From positions 1-61,180 of the forward strand of contig JBHIBA010000001.1 of assembly GCA_046758845.1 (NCBI GenBank): a DNA stretch of 61,180 nucleotides. Reading direction: 5' to 3'. Of the stretch, positions 1 to 8,215 are shown piece after piece. The translations under genes were made by a program, and so were the position numbers. Origin of the DNA: JBHIBA01 sp046758845 (GTDB lineage: Bacteria; UBA8248; JACPRG01; G963555815). The first letter of the stretch is position 1; every line of letters starts with the position of its first letter. The notes below the pieces were generated by a model. It was not told the origin of the DNA. It searched no databases and worked only from the letters and a program-made list of their open reading frames with translations.

Positions 1-2417
1 GGCGCCTGCTTCATGATCTCCCACAAATAATGGGGACTGAGGGGGAGGTCGCGAATCCGGACGCCGAAGGGCCTCAGGGCATCCTCGACGGCATTGGCTA
101 GCGCGGGCGGCGGACCGACGGTTCCCGTCTCGCCGGACCCCTTGAAGCCCCCGGGTGTGAAGGGGTTGGGGGTGACGGTGTTGTCGAGGATCAGGGGGGG
201 CACCTCCATCGTCGTGGGGACGAAATAGTCCTTGAAATTCCCGTTCAGGAGCTGGCCCTCTTCGTTGTAGATCAGCTCTTCATAGAGAGCGCCTCCGAGC
301 CCGTGGAGCATAGCCCCCCGGTGTTGGCCCTCTACGATGGCGGGGTTCAGCATGACCCCGCAGTCATGGACGGAGACATATCTCAGGATCTTGACCTCCA
401 TCGTCTCACGGTCCACCTCCACCACGGCGACAATGGCGTCATAAGGGACGCTGGAGAACATCGCCACCCTTCCTTCCCCCACGGTTTCGAAGCTCACATT
501 GGGATCGCGATAGTGGTAAGTAATATCCAGCCCCGGGTCCATCCCCTCGGGGAGGCGCCAGATGGCCAGATAGGCCGTGTGGGCGATCTCGCGCAGGCTC
601 ACCCGCCGCGCGGGGTCCGATGCGCAGAAGGCGAATCCCTCCGCCAGGCTGATCTCGGAGTCGGGGGCGTCCAGGATGGCCGCGGCGATCTTGACCGCCT
701 TCTCCCGCAGCTTGCGCGCACCCATGATGGCGGCGGAGGCGCCCACGATGGCGAATCGGCTCGAGTAAGAGCCGGAACCGTATGGGCAACGGAGGGTGTC
801 CCCTTCCACGACGTGGACATCGGCGAAGTCGATGCCCAGCTCCTGCGAGACGAGCTGAGAGATGGCCGTGGCGTGCCCCTGTCCCTCGTCGTTGCCCCCA
901 GTGAAGACGTAGAGGGGTCCCGCCGGGTCCATGCGCATGCTGACGCTGTAGTAGCCCGCGTTGTATGACCCCTTCCGGGCCGAGCTGGAAGGCTCGATGA
1001 CCAGCGCCACTCCGATTCCCAGGTAGGTTCCCTCCTTGCGAAGCTCCTCCTGCCTTTTTCGGAACTGCTCATAGTCGGCCAACTTCAGGGCCTTCTTGAG
1101 GGCTTCGGCGTAGTTGCCGCTGTCGTAGCGGGTCCCCGTCACGGAGACGTAAGGGAAGTCCTCGGGCGGGACGAAGTTCTTCAGGCGAATCTCCGCCGGG
1201 TCCAGGTTCAGACGATGGGCGATGATGGACACGAGGCGTTCAATGGCGTAGGCCGCCTCGGACTTGCCGAATCCCCGGTGGGCCCCGAAGGGGGTCTTAT
1301 TGGTCACCACGCCGAAGAGCTCGCCTCGGTAGTTCGAGATCTTGTAGGCCCCCGGGACATACATGGCGCTGGTCACGATGGAGGCCAGGCCGCCCACCGG
1401 ATAGGCCGTGCCGACGTCGGCGATGATTCGGTCCGTGACCCCGAGAATCGTCCCGTCCTTCTTGACAGCGGCGGAGATGGAATGGACCTGCTCTCGGGCG
1501 TGGCTGGTGGCCACCATGTGCTCGCTGCGGGTCTCGATCCACCGGACGGGTCTGCCCGCCTTCATGGCGAGCACGGGAATGAGGGTCTCCTCCGGGTAAT
1601 ACCCCCATTTTTGTCCGAAGCCGCCCCCCACACGCCTGGAGATCACCCGGACCTTCAAGTGGGGAATGTCCAGGGTCTTTTGGAGGAGGGTGCTGATGAC
1701 GTGGGGGATCTGGGTGGAGTCCCAGACCTCGAGCAGGTCCGTGCCGGCGTCGTAACGGGCCATCACCACTCGCGTCTCGATGGGGGTCGAGGTGAAGCGG
1801 GAGCTGTAGATCTTCTCTTCAATGACGACGTCGGCCTCCTGAAAGGCCCGCTCCACGTCTCCGCCGGACACCCGGAAACGAAGCATGAGATTGTCCCCCC
1901 ACTCGTCGTATAGGAGGGGGCTCCCTGGCTCCAGGGCCGCCTCGGCATCGAGGACGGGGGGCAAGGGTTCGAACTCCGCTTCGATGAGGTCCAGGGCATC
2001 CTCCGCCACGTACTTGTCCGCAGCCACCACGGCGGCCACCGGCTCTCCGGAGAAGCGGACCCTGTCCTTCACCAAACAGTAGTGGTCGTGAAACTTGATG
2101 GAGGGGTTCCCCCCCTGAAAGGGGTCGCGGCTCTGGAACGGGAAAGGGGCGAGCGGCATGACGTAGGCGGGGAGGTCTTTCCCCGTCATCCCGATTATCA
2201 CCCCGGGCAGCTCCAGGGCTTTGCTCAGGTCTACCCTCTTGAGCCTGGCGTGGGCGTAAGGGCTGCGGAAGATCCCCGCGTGCAGCATTCCCGGAAGGTG
2301 GATGTCCCCCGTATACTCCACCTCGCCCACGAGGATGTCCCGGTCCTCCTTCCTCCGGACGGCTGTCCTCCGGACGGCTGTGCCGACGCTGCTCTTTGCC
2401 TCGCTCGGACCTTTCAT
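1..2417 (-). CDS. CoxL-type molybdopterin-binding subunit of a xanthine dehydrogenase/aldehyde oxidase family enzyme (C-terminus cut by window edge)
   Basis: Large catalytic subunit of a three-part molybdenum hydroxylase that would oxidise its substrate at a Mo-pterin cytosine dinucleotide centre. The frame is open from the ATG at 2417 to the left edge (about 805 residues). It shows the moco loop GGGFGQK near residue 262, AHRGFGKSE near 378, and the catalytic-glutamate loop GSGETGTVGPPPALANA near 759, so only a short C-terminal tail should be missing. The active-site loop is not the AYxCSFR of true form I CO dehydrogenase, so the substrate is probably an aldehyde, purine or other heterocycle rather than CO. 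It is the last gene of the coxM-coxS-coxG-coxL run. The family is clear; the substrate is unknown. Confidence 0.9.
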   Translation of the reverse strand, partial: MKGPSEAKSSVGTAVRRTAVRRKEDRDILVGEVEYTGDIHLPGMLHAGIFRSPYAHARLKRVDLSKALELPGVIIGMTGKDLPAYVMPLAPFPFQSRDPFQGGNPSIKFHDHYCLVKDRVRFSGEPVAAVVAADKYVAEDALDLIEAEFEPLPPVLDAEAALEPGSPLLYDEWGDNLMLRFRVSGGDVERAFQEADVVIEEKIYSSRFTSTPIETRVVMARYDAGTDLLEVWDSTQIPHVISTLLQKTLDIPHLKVRVISRRVGGGFGQKWGYYPEETLIPVLAMKAGRPVRWIETRSEHMVATSHAREQVHSISAAVKKDGTILGVTDRIIADVGTAYPVGGLASIVTSAMYVPGAYKISNYRGELFGVVTNKTPFGAHRGFGKSEAAYAIERLVSIIAHRLNLDPAEIRLKNFVPPEDFPYVSVTGTRYDSGNYAEALKKALKLADYEQFRKRQEELRKEGTYLGIGVALVIEPSSSARKGSYNAGYYSVSMRMDPAGPLYVFTGGNDEGQGHATAISQLVSQELGIDFADVHVVEGDTLRCPYGSGSYSSRFAIVGASAAIMGARKLREKAVKIAAAILDAPDSEISLAEGFAFCASDPARRVSLREIAHTAYLAIWRLPEGMDPGLDITYHYRDPNVSFETVGEGRVAMFSSVPYDAIVAVVEVDRETMEVKILRYVSVHDCGVMLNPAIVEGQHRGAMLHGLGGALYEELIYNEEGQLLNGNFKDYFVPTTMEVPPLILDNTVTPNPFTPGGFKGSGETGTVGPPPALANAVEDALRPFGVRIRDLPLSPHYLWEIMKQA

Positions 2418-2455
2418 CGGATTCGACCTCCTTTCGGCGGCGCAGCCACCGGGGC

Positions 2456-2908
2456 TCAGGCTCCAGGATTGGCGATCCCGGCCCTTATGCCCTCGACAAA
2501 TCGGACGATGTTCTTTTTGGCCAAAGGCTCCAGCAGCCCTCCCGCCACGGAGGCCAGGGTTCCCCCGACGCGGGCCAGACCCCGCCACTTCACGCGCGTC
2601 TCTCCGTCCCCCGACTGGAGATGAAAGCCGGCCTCAACGTCGAAGGAGTTCCCCGTCATCGAGCCCTGGGCCATGAACTTTGCGGACTCAGGCCGGTTGG
2701 CCTCCGCGAGGGTGAGCCTCACGGTGGCTGTTCCCCGGATGAAGGAGATGCCCACCCGGAGCTTCAGTGTGGCGTTTCGCGGGTCCTTGACCTCGACGCT
2801 CTGAAGGTCGGGAAGGCGCCCGGAGACCTGGCCGAGGTCAGTCAGGTAGCCGAAGACGGCCTCCCTGTCCCGGGGGACTGTGAATTCTCCTTCCAGTTCG
2901 ATGGCCAT
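2456..2908 (-). CDS. CoxG-like SRPBCC family protein
   Basis: A 150-residue protein of the CoxG (carbon monoxide dehydrogenase subunit G) branch of the START/SRPBCC fold. It starts MAIELEGEFTVP and carries the family pattern of a helix after an N-terminal strand (DREAVFGYLTDL), a central beta sheet (GSMTGNSFDVEAGF) and a long C-terminal helix. CoxG proteins are not part of the catalytic trimer and are thought to help maturation or membrane attachment. The gene lies between coxS (40 bp upstream) and coxL (38 bp downstream) on the same strand, so co-expression is likely. No signal peptide or membrane segment is visible. Confidence 0.82.
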   Translation of the reverse strand: MAIELEGEFTVPRDREAVFGYLTDLGQVSGRLPDLQSVEVKDPRNATLKLRVGISFIRGTATVRLTLAEANRPESAKFMAQGSMTGNSFDVEAGFHLQSGDGETRVKWRGLARVGGTLASVAGGLLEPLAKKNIVRFVEGIRAGIANPGA

Positions 2909-2948
2909 GCGCCCTCCAGAACTTGAGCGTCGCCGGTGAGCCCGCCGG

Positions 2949-3449
2949 CTAACCCTTCTTCGGCCGCATCGTCTCCGCCGCGGAGAGGATGGCCATGACG
3001 ATGTTGTGATATCCGGTGCAACGGCAGAGATTCCCCACCAATCCCCATTTCACCTCCTCCTGCGTGGGCGAAGGGTTCTTGGAGAGGAGGTGGTAGGCCG
3101 ACATGACCATTCCCGCCGTGCAGTAGCCGCATTGCAGGCCGTGATGCTCCCAGAAGGCTTCCTGGATCGGATGGAGCTTTCCATCCACGGCCAATCCCTC
3201 GATGGTGAGGACCTTGCGCCCGTCCGCCTGGACCGCGAACATGGTGCAGGACTTGGTGCTCACGTCATCCACGATGACCGTGCAGGCCCCGCAACTGGTC
3301 GTATCGCATCCGATTTGGGGACCCCTGAAGCCCAGCCTGTCCCGTAGGAAGTCGATCAGGAGCATCCGGGGCTCGACCTCCGCCTCGAAGACCTTCCCGT
3401 TCACGGTTACGCTGATCTTGACCCGGTCGCTTTCGGCTGTGTCCGTCAT
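2949..3449 (-). CDS. CoxS-type [2Fe-2S] small subunit
   Basis: Iron-sulfur subunit that passes electrons from the molybdenum centre to the FAD subunit. The 166-residue protein has the plant-type ferredoxin cluster motif GCDTTSCGACTV followed by a Cys in STKSC, and the C-terminal helical cluster motif QCGYCTAGM ... NLCRCTGYHNI, so all eight cluster cysteines are present. The start is placed at MTDTAESD (3449), whose ATGA overlaps the coxM stop codon and so indicates translational coupling. An in-frame start 24 bp further upstream is less likely. Length and motif order are normal for the family. Confidence 0.92.
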   Translation of the reverse strand: MTDTAESDRVKISVTVNGKVFEAEVEPRMLLIDFLRDRLGFRGPQIGCDTTSCGACTVIVDDVSTKSCTMFAVQADGRKVLTIEGLAVDGKLHPIQEAFWEHHGLQCGYCTAGMVMSAYHLLSKNPSPTQEEVKWGLVGNLCRCTGYHNIVMAILSAAETMRPKKG

Positions 3450-4330
3450 CCTTGGGTCTCCTCCCCTCGGCACCGCCGAAGGGCCAAATTCAAGGCGCGC
3501 TTGACCAGCACCTGGATCATTTCCCGCTTGTAAGTCGCAGGTCCCCGGACGTCCGAGACGGGCTCGGCGGCCTTGGCGGCCTCGGCGGCTGCGGCGAGGA
3601 TTGCCTCCTCAGAGGGTTTCTCGCCCCCCAGGATCTTCTCGGCCTCTACCGGCTGCAGGGGGATCAGGCCGGCGCCCGCGAGGCCGAGACCCACTTCCCG
3701 GCAGACCCCGTCTTCACCCAGGACGACCTGGGCGGCCGCGCTGACCACGCAATAATCCCCGGCGCGCCGCTTGAGGGACAAGTAGGCCCCTCCCGCCTTC
3801 CCTTCGACGCCTGGAATGCGAACCTCGGTCAGGACGTTCCCACCCTCCAGGACAGTCGTGAATGCGTCGAGGAAAAAGTCCTTGCAGGGAACCGTGGCAT
3901 TCCCGCCAGGACCCTGGTAGCCGATCTCCGCCTTGAGGGCGAGGCAGACGGGACCCCAGTCGCCCGAAGGGTCCGCCTCTGCCAGGGCCCCCCCGAGGGT
4001 GCCCCAGTTGCGAACCTGGACGTCCCCAATCACGCGGGCGGCCTCTCGCATGAGCGGGAATCGTTCCTGGACCAGAGCAGAGGTCTCGATTTCCACGTGG
4101 CGGGTCAGAGGCCCGAGGACGAGACCCCCGCCATTTTCCTTGATGTAACTGAGGCCCGGAAGCCGGTTGATGTCGATGAGGGAGGCCGGACTGGCAAGGC
4201 GGAGCTTCATCAGGGGTATGAGGCTTATCCCCCCGGCAAGCACCCTCGCCTCATCGCCAAGCGCGGCCAGAAGCTCCACGGCCTCGTCAACCGATTCAGC
4301 CCGCAAGTACTTGAAGCGTCTTGGATACAT
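3446..4330 (-). CDS. CoxM-type FAD-binding medium subunit
   Basis: Flavin subunit (294 residues) of the molybdenum hydroxylase, the exit point for electrons. It begins MYPRRFKYLRAESVDEAVELL and shows the two FAD pyrophosphate-binding stretches typical of CoxM/CutM: AGGISLIPLMKLR near residue 33 and TLGGALAEADPSGD near residue 115. A C-terminal CO-dehydrogenase flavoprotein domain follows (VGLGLAGAGLIPLQPVEAE). The gene overlaps coxS by four bases and follows the enoyl-CoA hydratase-like gene after 72 bp. The order M-S-G-L suggests one transcript for a complete enzyme. Confidence 0.9.
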   Translation of the reverse strand: MYPRRFKYLRAESVDEAVELLAALGDEARVLAGGISLIPLMKLRLASPASLIDINRLPGLSYIKENGGGLVLGPLTRHVEIETSALVQERFPLMREAARVIGDVQVRNWGTLGGALAEADPSGDWGPVCLALKAEIGYQGPGGNATVPCKDFFLDAFTTVLEGGNVLTEVRIPGVEGKAGGAYLSLKRRAGDYCVVSAAAQVVLGEDGVCREVGLGLAGAGLIPLQPVEAEKILGGEKPSEEAILAAAAEAAKAAEPVSDVRGPATYKREMIQVLVKRALNLALRRCRGEETQG

Positions 4331-4402
4331 TCTTCTTTTTCCTCCAGGGGTTGGGGATCGCCCCTTCCCCGGCCGCTGACCGAGTGCTGGGCGCCCTCAG
4401 GC

Positions 4403-5170
4403 TCATCCCTTCCTTTTGAGGGCGTTTGCCGTCGCCTCCCGGATTTCCTCGTGAGTAATGGTGGATGCCAGCGTCGGGACGGCGTGCCTGAGGGCCTGTT
4501 CGTAGCCCAGGTCGGCCATCTCCCGGAAAGACTGCTTGATGAGGCGGAGCGACACTCTCGTCTTGTCGAGGAAATCTCTCTTGAGCCCCTCGACCCCGTC
4601 ATCCAGCTGCCCGGGGGGGAAGACACGGTTTACGAGTCCGTACTCCATCGCCTCCGTCGCGGAGATGGGGCAGCCCAGGGCGACGAGCTCGAAGGCTTTC
4701 CGCGTGGGCATGAGCCTGGGCAACTTTGCGATGATGATGGCGGGAGGAATTCCGGCGTCGATCTCAGGTAAGCGAAGGGTCGCGTTCTCAGCGGCGACCA
4801 CCATGTCGCAGTTCAGGGTCAGGCCGGCCCCGGCCCCCTCGATCCTGCCCTGGGCCACCGCCAGGGTCGGAGCGGGAAACTCGTAAAGAAGCCGGTTGGT
4901 CAGGATAATCCCCTGAAAGACCCGGCGTTGCTCCCAGGGAGAAAGCTCGAGTTGCCTCTCATAGGCTTCCCTGTCCCTCCCTACGCTGAAGTCCTCTCCC
5001 GCGCCGCGCAGGATGAGCAGCCGGAGGTCTTCGGAGGAGGAGAGTTCCCGCAGATGGTCCCGGAGCAGCTCGGCCATGTCCCGGTTGATGGCGTTTCGGT
5101 GTTCCGGGCGGTTTAGCGTCAGGGTGGCAATCGTATCCTCTACCTGGACCAGAACGGCTGCTTCGGACAT
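4403..5170 (-). CDS. Enoyl-CoA hydratase/isomerase (crotonase) family protein
   Basis: A 255-residue crotonase-fold protein, the usual family length. The oxyanion-hole elements are visible as GEDFSVGRD near residue 60 and GRIEGAGAGL near 107. The first catalytic Glu of classical hydratases, normally in a GGGxELA stretch, is replaced (AGAGLTLNCD). The second is retained (LRLPEID, near 133). The protein may therefore be an isomerase, a hydrolase or another crotonase chemistry rather than a standard hydratase. It is encoded between the XRE/DctQ chimera and the cox genes on the same strand, so its substrate may be linked to the molybdenum enzyme product. That link is inference only. Confidence 0.85.
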   Translation of the reverse strand: MSEAAVLVQVEDTIATLTLNRPEHRNAINRDMAELLRDHLRELSSSEDLRLLILRGAGEDFSVGRDREAYERQLELSPWEQRRVFQGIILTNRLLYEFPAPTLAVAQGRIEGAGAGLTLNCDMVVAAENATLRLPEIDAGIPPAIIIAKLPRLMPTRKAFELVALGCPISATEAMEYGLVNRVFPPGQLDDGVEGLKRDFLDKTRVSLRLIKQSFREMADLGYEQALRHAVPTLASTITHEEIREATANALKRKG

Positions 5171-5197
5171 GGATCTCTTCCCCTTTTAGGGGCCCGG

Positions 5198-5782
5198 CTA
5201 AGACCACAGGCCCTTCTCGATGCACCCTGCCTTCGAGGCCAGGACCCGGTGCTTCGCTTCTTCTTTCGTAACCTGCCGGGACCTCACGAGGATAAATAAA
5301 ACTAGCGTGAACCCCAGGACAACGGGGCCGTGGGGAATTACCATAGGGATCTCCGAGACGGCGCCCTTCCAACCTGTTCCCGCCAGGAAGCGAAAAAGTT
5401 TGGAGGAATGATAGACCACGAAACCCCAGAACGCGAGGAAGGACAGGTTGATAAAGAGGTTGACGCTCCACTTGATCCGAGACGGGACGAGATGGTAGAT
5501 GGCCTCCATCTTCAAGCGGCGACCGAGCCGCGTGACAAGCGTCGCCCCCAGTATGACGGTCCAGGCCATTGCAGAAGTGAGGATCTCCTCCGCCCAGATG
5601 ATAAGCCGGAGGAATACGTAACGGCTGATGGCGTTGGACTCGATCTTCTGGATGGTGGTGAAGGAAACGCCGGTCAGGTCGGCGAGCTCTCGGAGGGACA
5701 TGCCCGCCTGTTTGCGCAACCGGCTGATCCGTTCGCCGAGTCGGACAATCCGCTGATCGACGTTGAGGTTCTCGCTCGCCAT
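5198..5782 (-). CDS. Chimeric protein: XRE-type helix-turn-helix joined to a DctQ-like TRAP transporter membrane region
   Basis: One continuous 194-residue frame joins two families. Residues 11-50 are an XRE/Cro helix-turn-helix (ERISRLRKQAGMSLRELADL, then GVSFTTIQKIESN). From residue 50 the sequence becomes a TRAP small permease (DctQ): AISRYVFLRLIIWAEEIL, a hydrophobic segment, then SRIKWSVNLFINL and two more hydrophobic segments. The first DctQ transmembrane helix is missing and replaced by the DNA-binding domain. The join lies where an XRE motif (IESNxxS) and a DctQ motif (NxISRYVF) look alike. No DctM or DctP gene is nearby. It could be a membrane-anchored regulator, a recombination fossil or an assembly chimera. 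It is 27 bp upstream of the hydratase gene. Confidence 0.7.
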   Translation of the reverse strand: MASENLNVDQRIVRLGERISRLRKQAGMSLRELADLTGVSFTTIQKIESNAISRYVFLRLIIWAEEILTSAMAWTVILGATLVTRLGRRLKMEAIYHLVPSRIKWSVNLFINLSFLAFWGFVVYHSSKLFRFLAGTGWKGAVSEIPMVIPHGPVVLGFTLVLFILVRSRQVTKEEAKHRVLASKAGCIEKGLWS

Positions 5783-5859
5783 TCCGCCTCGATCCGGGCG
5801 CCGGAAAGAGACCCGGCCGTTGACTCCGCTGGAAACCCGCCTGTAAGATGCGTGATTCG

Positions 5860-5888
5860 CTTGTACCGGATAAGAAACTCCTTGTCAA
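5860..5888 (-). promoter_or_regulatory. Putative sigma-70 promoter of the XRE/DctQ-hydratase-cox operon
   Basis: On the minus strand TTGACA (5888-5883) is followed after 17 bases by TACAAG (5865-5860), a perfect -35 and a weak -10. It lies 78 bp upstream of the ATG at 5782. The -10 matches only four of six consensus bases, so the call is tentative. Confidence 0.4.
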
Positions 5889-6113
5889 CGAAATTTTAAT
5901 ACACATCCACCGAAATCAGACTCCATCTGGCGGCTGAGGTATTGGGCGATATAAGCCACACCCGTGATGAGCTTGCTCCATGTTTTAATGGCTTTCGGCC
6001 GAGCAAGAGGTACCCCCTGGCGTCACGAACGGCCTCTCAACCTTGCCCTCATTACTTAACGGGCTTCAAAGGCAAGGGGCAGATCTGTCAGCCGCTGCCC
6101 ACCCTGGAGAACC

Positions 6114-7427
6114 TCAGCCAAGGGCCTCTTGCTCGAAGGGGAACAGGTCGAAGACGATGTACCCGTCCCGGGTCACGACGAGGTTGTTCTCAAGCCTCAC
6201 GCTAAACTCCTCTCCCGGGTCTCCCGCCCAGGTTTCCACCGCCAGATACATGTTTTCCTGCAGCTCTTGGGGATAATCGAGGGAGAACCCCCTGGAGACC
6301 CAGAACCCTTCGTACAATCCCTGGCCGATGGTGTGGGCAAACTGGACAAGGGAGCAGGTCTTGTACTTGTCGTCATAGTATTCGGGCCATGCCCCCGCGA
6401 TATCGGCGGTGGAGGACCCGGCCTTGATCTTCTCAAGCGACCTCTGAAGCAGGTCGTAGCAGACCTTGTAGACCTCCTTCTGCTTGGAGGTCATTTCGTC
6501 GGCCACAACCCACGATCGGCAAAGGTCCTGGATATAGCCATAGTAGTGGTTGGAATTCAGGTCGAGGATGATCATGTCGCCCTGGCGGATGAGTTTGTCG
6601 GTGAAAGCCCGGATGTAAGGGTTGGTATTTCCTCCCGAGGCAACGTTGGTTCCCCATGCGTGCTGGACTCCGCACTGGTAGAGGAAATCCACGACCTTTC
6701 CCAGAACTTCCCGCTCGCGAACCCCGGGTTTGGCAAACTCATACTTGGCCTTCCAGTACGCCATATCGCCGATTGCTGCCGCCACCTTCAGCATTTCGAG
6801 TTCGTCCCGGTTCTTGATATATCGCGCCTCGTTGATGGCCTGGCCGGCGGGGACCACCTTCAAGTTCATCTCCTGGGCGATTACCAGGGCTCCAGGGTCG
6901 ACAAAATCGACGCCCACGGGATCCTTCACGACGTCCACCCCGCCCTCCCTGCACTCCGACTGGATCTGCTCCCAGTACCTTCGACAGATCGGCTGAAACC
7001 CGTCGGCCGTGTAGCGATAGGTGATGGCCGGCCGAAGGCGGCCTTCCATCCAGGGGCAGTACAGCTGGGTCACGTGGCTATCCAAGCCCACCGTGTCGAA
7101 GAGGATCGGCCAATTGTCATCGTGGAAAACCAGGGCGTATCGGCTGTTGTTGTTTCCCTTCCAGGCATAGTCCCAGGTCCCCGTGGCATAGCGGATGTTG
7201 TCGCCGATGTTCACAAGGAGAGCCGAAAGGTTGAACTTCTTCATCGCCCATCTCAAGCGGCCAAGGCGGTACTCTCTCAACCTCTGGAAGTTCACCCTTT
7301 CCTGAAAATCGACCCCGTCCGTCCCGAACAGGTGTCGCGCGGAATATTCGTGCCGGAAGCCCGTGCTGAAAAAGTCCCAGCCTTTTTCTTTCTTGGCCAA
7401 AGATTCACCAATTGTTGGACTTGGCAT
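6114..7427 (-). CDS. M24-family metalloenzyme with DddP-like ligand spacing
   Basis: A 437-residue pita-bread fold protein with an N-terminal creatinase-like domain and a C-terminal M24 domain. All five metal ligands are visible: Asp in IILDLNSN, Asp in YIQDLCRSW twelve residues later, His in FAHTIGQG, Glu in AVETWAG and Glu in VRLENNLVV. The 12-residue Asp-Asp and 15-residue Glu-Glu spacings match those I recall for DMSP lyase DddP (D295/D307, E406/E421), whereas methionine aminopeptidases have an 11-residue Asp-Asp spacing. The extra DddP Asp297 is Asn here. Substrate is unknown: an Xaa-Pro peptidase, creatinase-like hydrolase or lyase are all possible. No signal peptide is visible. Confidence 0.82.
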   Translation of the reverse strand: MPSPTIGESLAKKEKGWDFFSTGFRHEYSARHLFGTDGVDFQERVNFQRLREYRLGRLRWAMKKFNLSALLVNIGDNIRYATGTWDYAWKGNNNSRYALVFHDDNWPILFDTVGLDSHVTQLYCPWMEGRLRPAITYRYTADGFQPICRRYWEQIQSECREGGVDVVKDPVGVDFVDPGALVIAQEMNLKVVPAGQAINEARYIKNRDELEMLKVAAAIGDMAYWKAKYEFAKPGVREREVLGKVVDFLYQCGVQHAWGTNVASGGNTNPYIRAFTDKLIRQGDMIILDLNSNHYYGYIQDLCRSWVVADEMTSKQKEVYKVCYDLLQRSLEKIKAGSSTADIAGAWPEYYDDKYKTCSLVQFAHTIGQGLYEGFWVSRGFSLDYPQELQENMYLAVETWAGDPGEEFSVRLENNLVVTRDGYIVFDLFPFEQEALG

Positions 7428-7778
7428 CTGTCTACCCCTTTTCAGGTTGCCCCCCGGCCTTCGTCACGCCGCCGGCCCTCACGAGGGCCTTCTTCCATTT
7501 CGTGACAACAGGAAAGACTGGATCGGCCTTAAGGAAGAATTCAGGGTTTCCCGCGGTTGATGTGTTTCGGTTGTAGCCGGGCAGGTCCTCTCACAACTCT
7601 TGCGGCTGAAGTTCGACTGCGCCATCGGAATATCGCCGAACACAAGCCTTCTTGTTCTCTTCGGGATCGAAAACGGAATGGAAAACCCCTTTCGTAATTT
7701 CGCCCCAATCCTCTTGCGCTGACATGATCTAGATCAGCCGCTGCGGCCTCCGAACCCGAAAAAACAATCCATTGATCC
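7428..7778. other. Intergenic stretch without a recognised gene
   Basis: About 350 bp upstream of the M24 gene. I see no coding region on either strand. It would be the 5' leader if the M24 gene is transcribed from the IS-end element immediately to its right. Confidence 0.5.
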
Positions 7779-7867
7779 GGAATTTCCCGTTTTCCCCTGA
7801 ACGGAAGGCCTCCCCAGTCCTCTTTGCCGGAAAAAATCATATGACCCCCTTCCGATGGGCTTGTCAA
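7779..7867 (-). mobile_element. IS1380-type terminal segment, copy A, with -35-like box pointing toward the M24 gene
   Basis: 89-bp member of a four-copy family (others at 24769, 30156 and 41963). On the minus strand it opens with TTGACA (7867-7862) and ends in the near-palindrome GGGAAATTCC. It is most like the copy at 30156, sharing CGGAA-GGGGTC and AAAGAGGAC blocks. The position equivalent to the -10 reads TCATAT and is decayed. Upstream of TTGACA the minus-strand translation LLRRLGRLLTS resembles a transposase C-terminal end. Confidence 0.6.
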
Positions 7868-7903
7868 CAGCCTTCCAAGCCTCCGCAACAGGGGGCTGAC
7901 GGC

Positions 7904-8071
7904 ATGGTGATCATCCGCGCCGGTTCGCTGGCCGAGGCGAAGGAGATCGCCGCCTCCGATCCGATGCACAAGAGCGGGGCGCGCTCGTTCACCGTTCGGC
8001 CATGGCTGATGAACGAGGGCGCCGTGACGATCAAACTCTCATTTTCCGACGGAAAAATGGAGGTAATGTAA
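7904..8071 (+). pseudogene. 3' remnant of a YciI-family gene
   Basis: The last 55 codons match the C-terminal half of YCII-domain proteins: MVIIRAGSLAEAKEIAASDP, then MHKSGARSFTVRPWLMNEGAV, ending FSDGKMEV. The N-terminal half, including the catalytic His-Asp region of the family, is absent. Upstream in the same frame the sequence runs directly into the IS1380-type terminal segment, so the gene was apparently cut by that element or by a deletion at its edge. An ATG is present at 7904, but the product would lack the family core. Confidence 0.6.
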
Positions 8072-8215
8072 GCCCGTCATCCTCGCCTGATCAGGGGTTT
8101 TACGCGCCCAATGGGAAAGCCGGCCTTTTCGAACAGGCAGGCGAAAAGTTCAGACCCGGAGCGAGAGAAGTTTCCAGGGTAATCTCCTGTCGCCGGAGTC
8201 AACGACCACTCAAGA

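Noticed and set aside
1..2417. True form I carbon monoxide dehydrogenase.
   Set aside because: The loop AHRGFGKSE lacks the AYxCSFR signature needed for the Cu-Mo CO-oxidising site.
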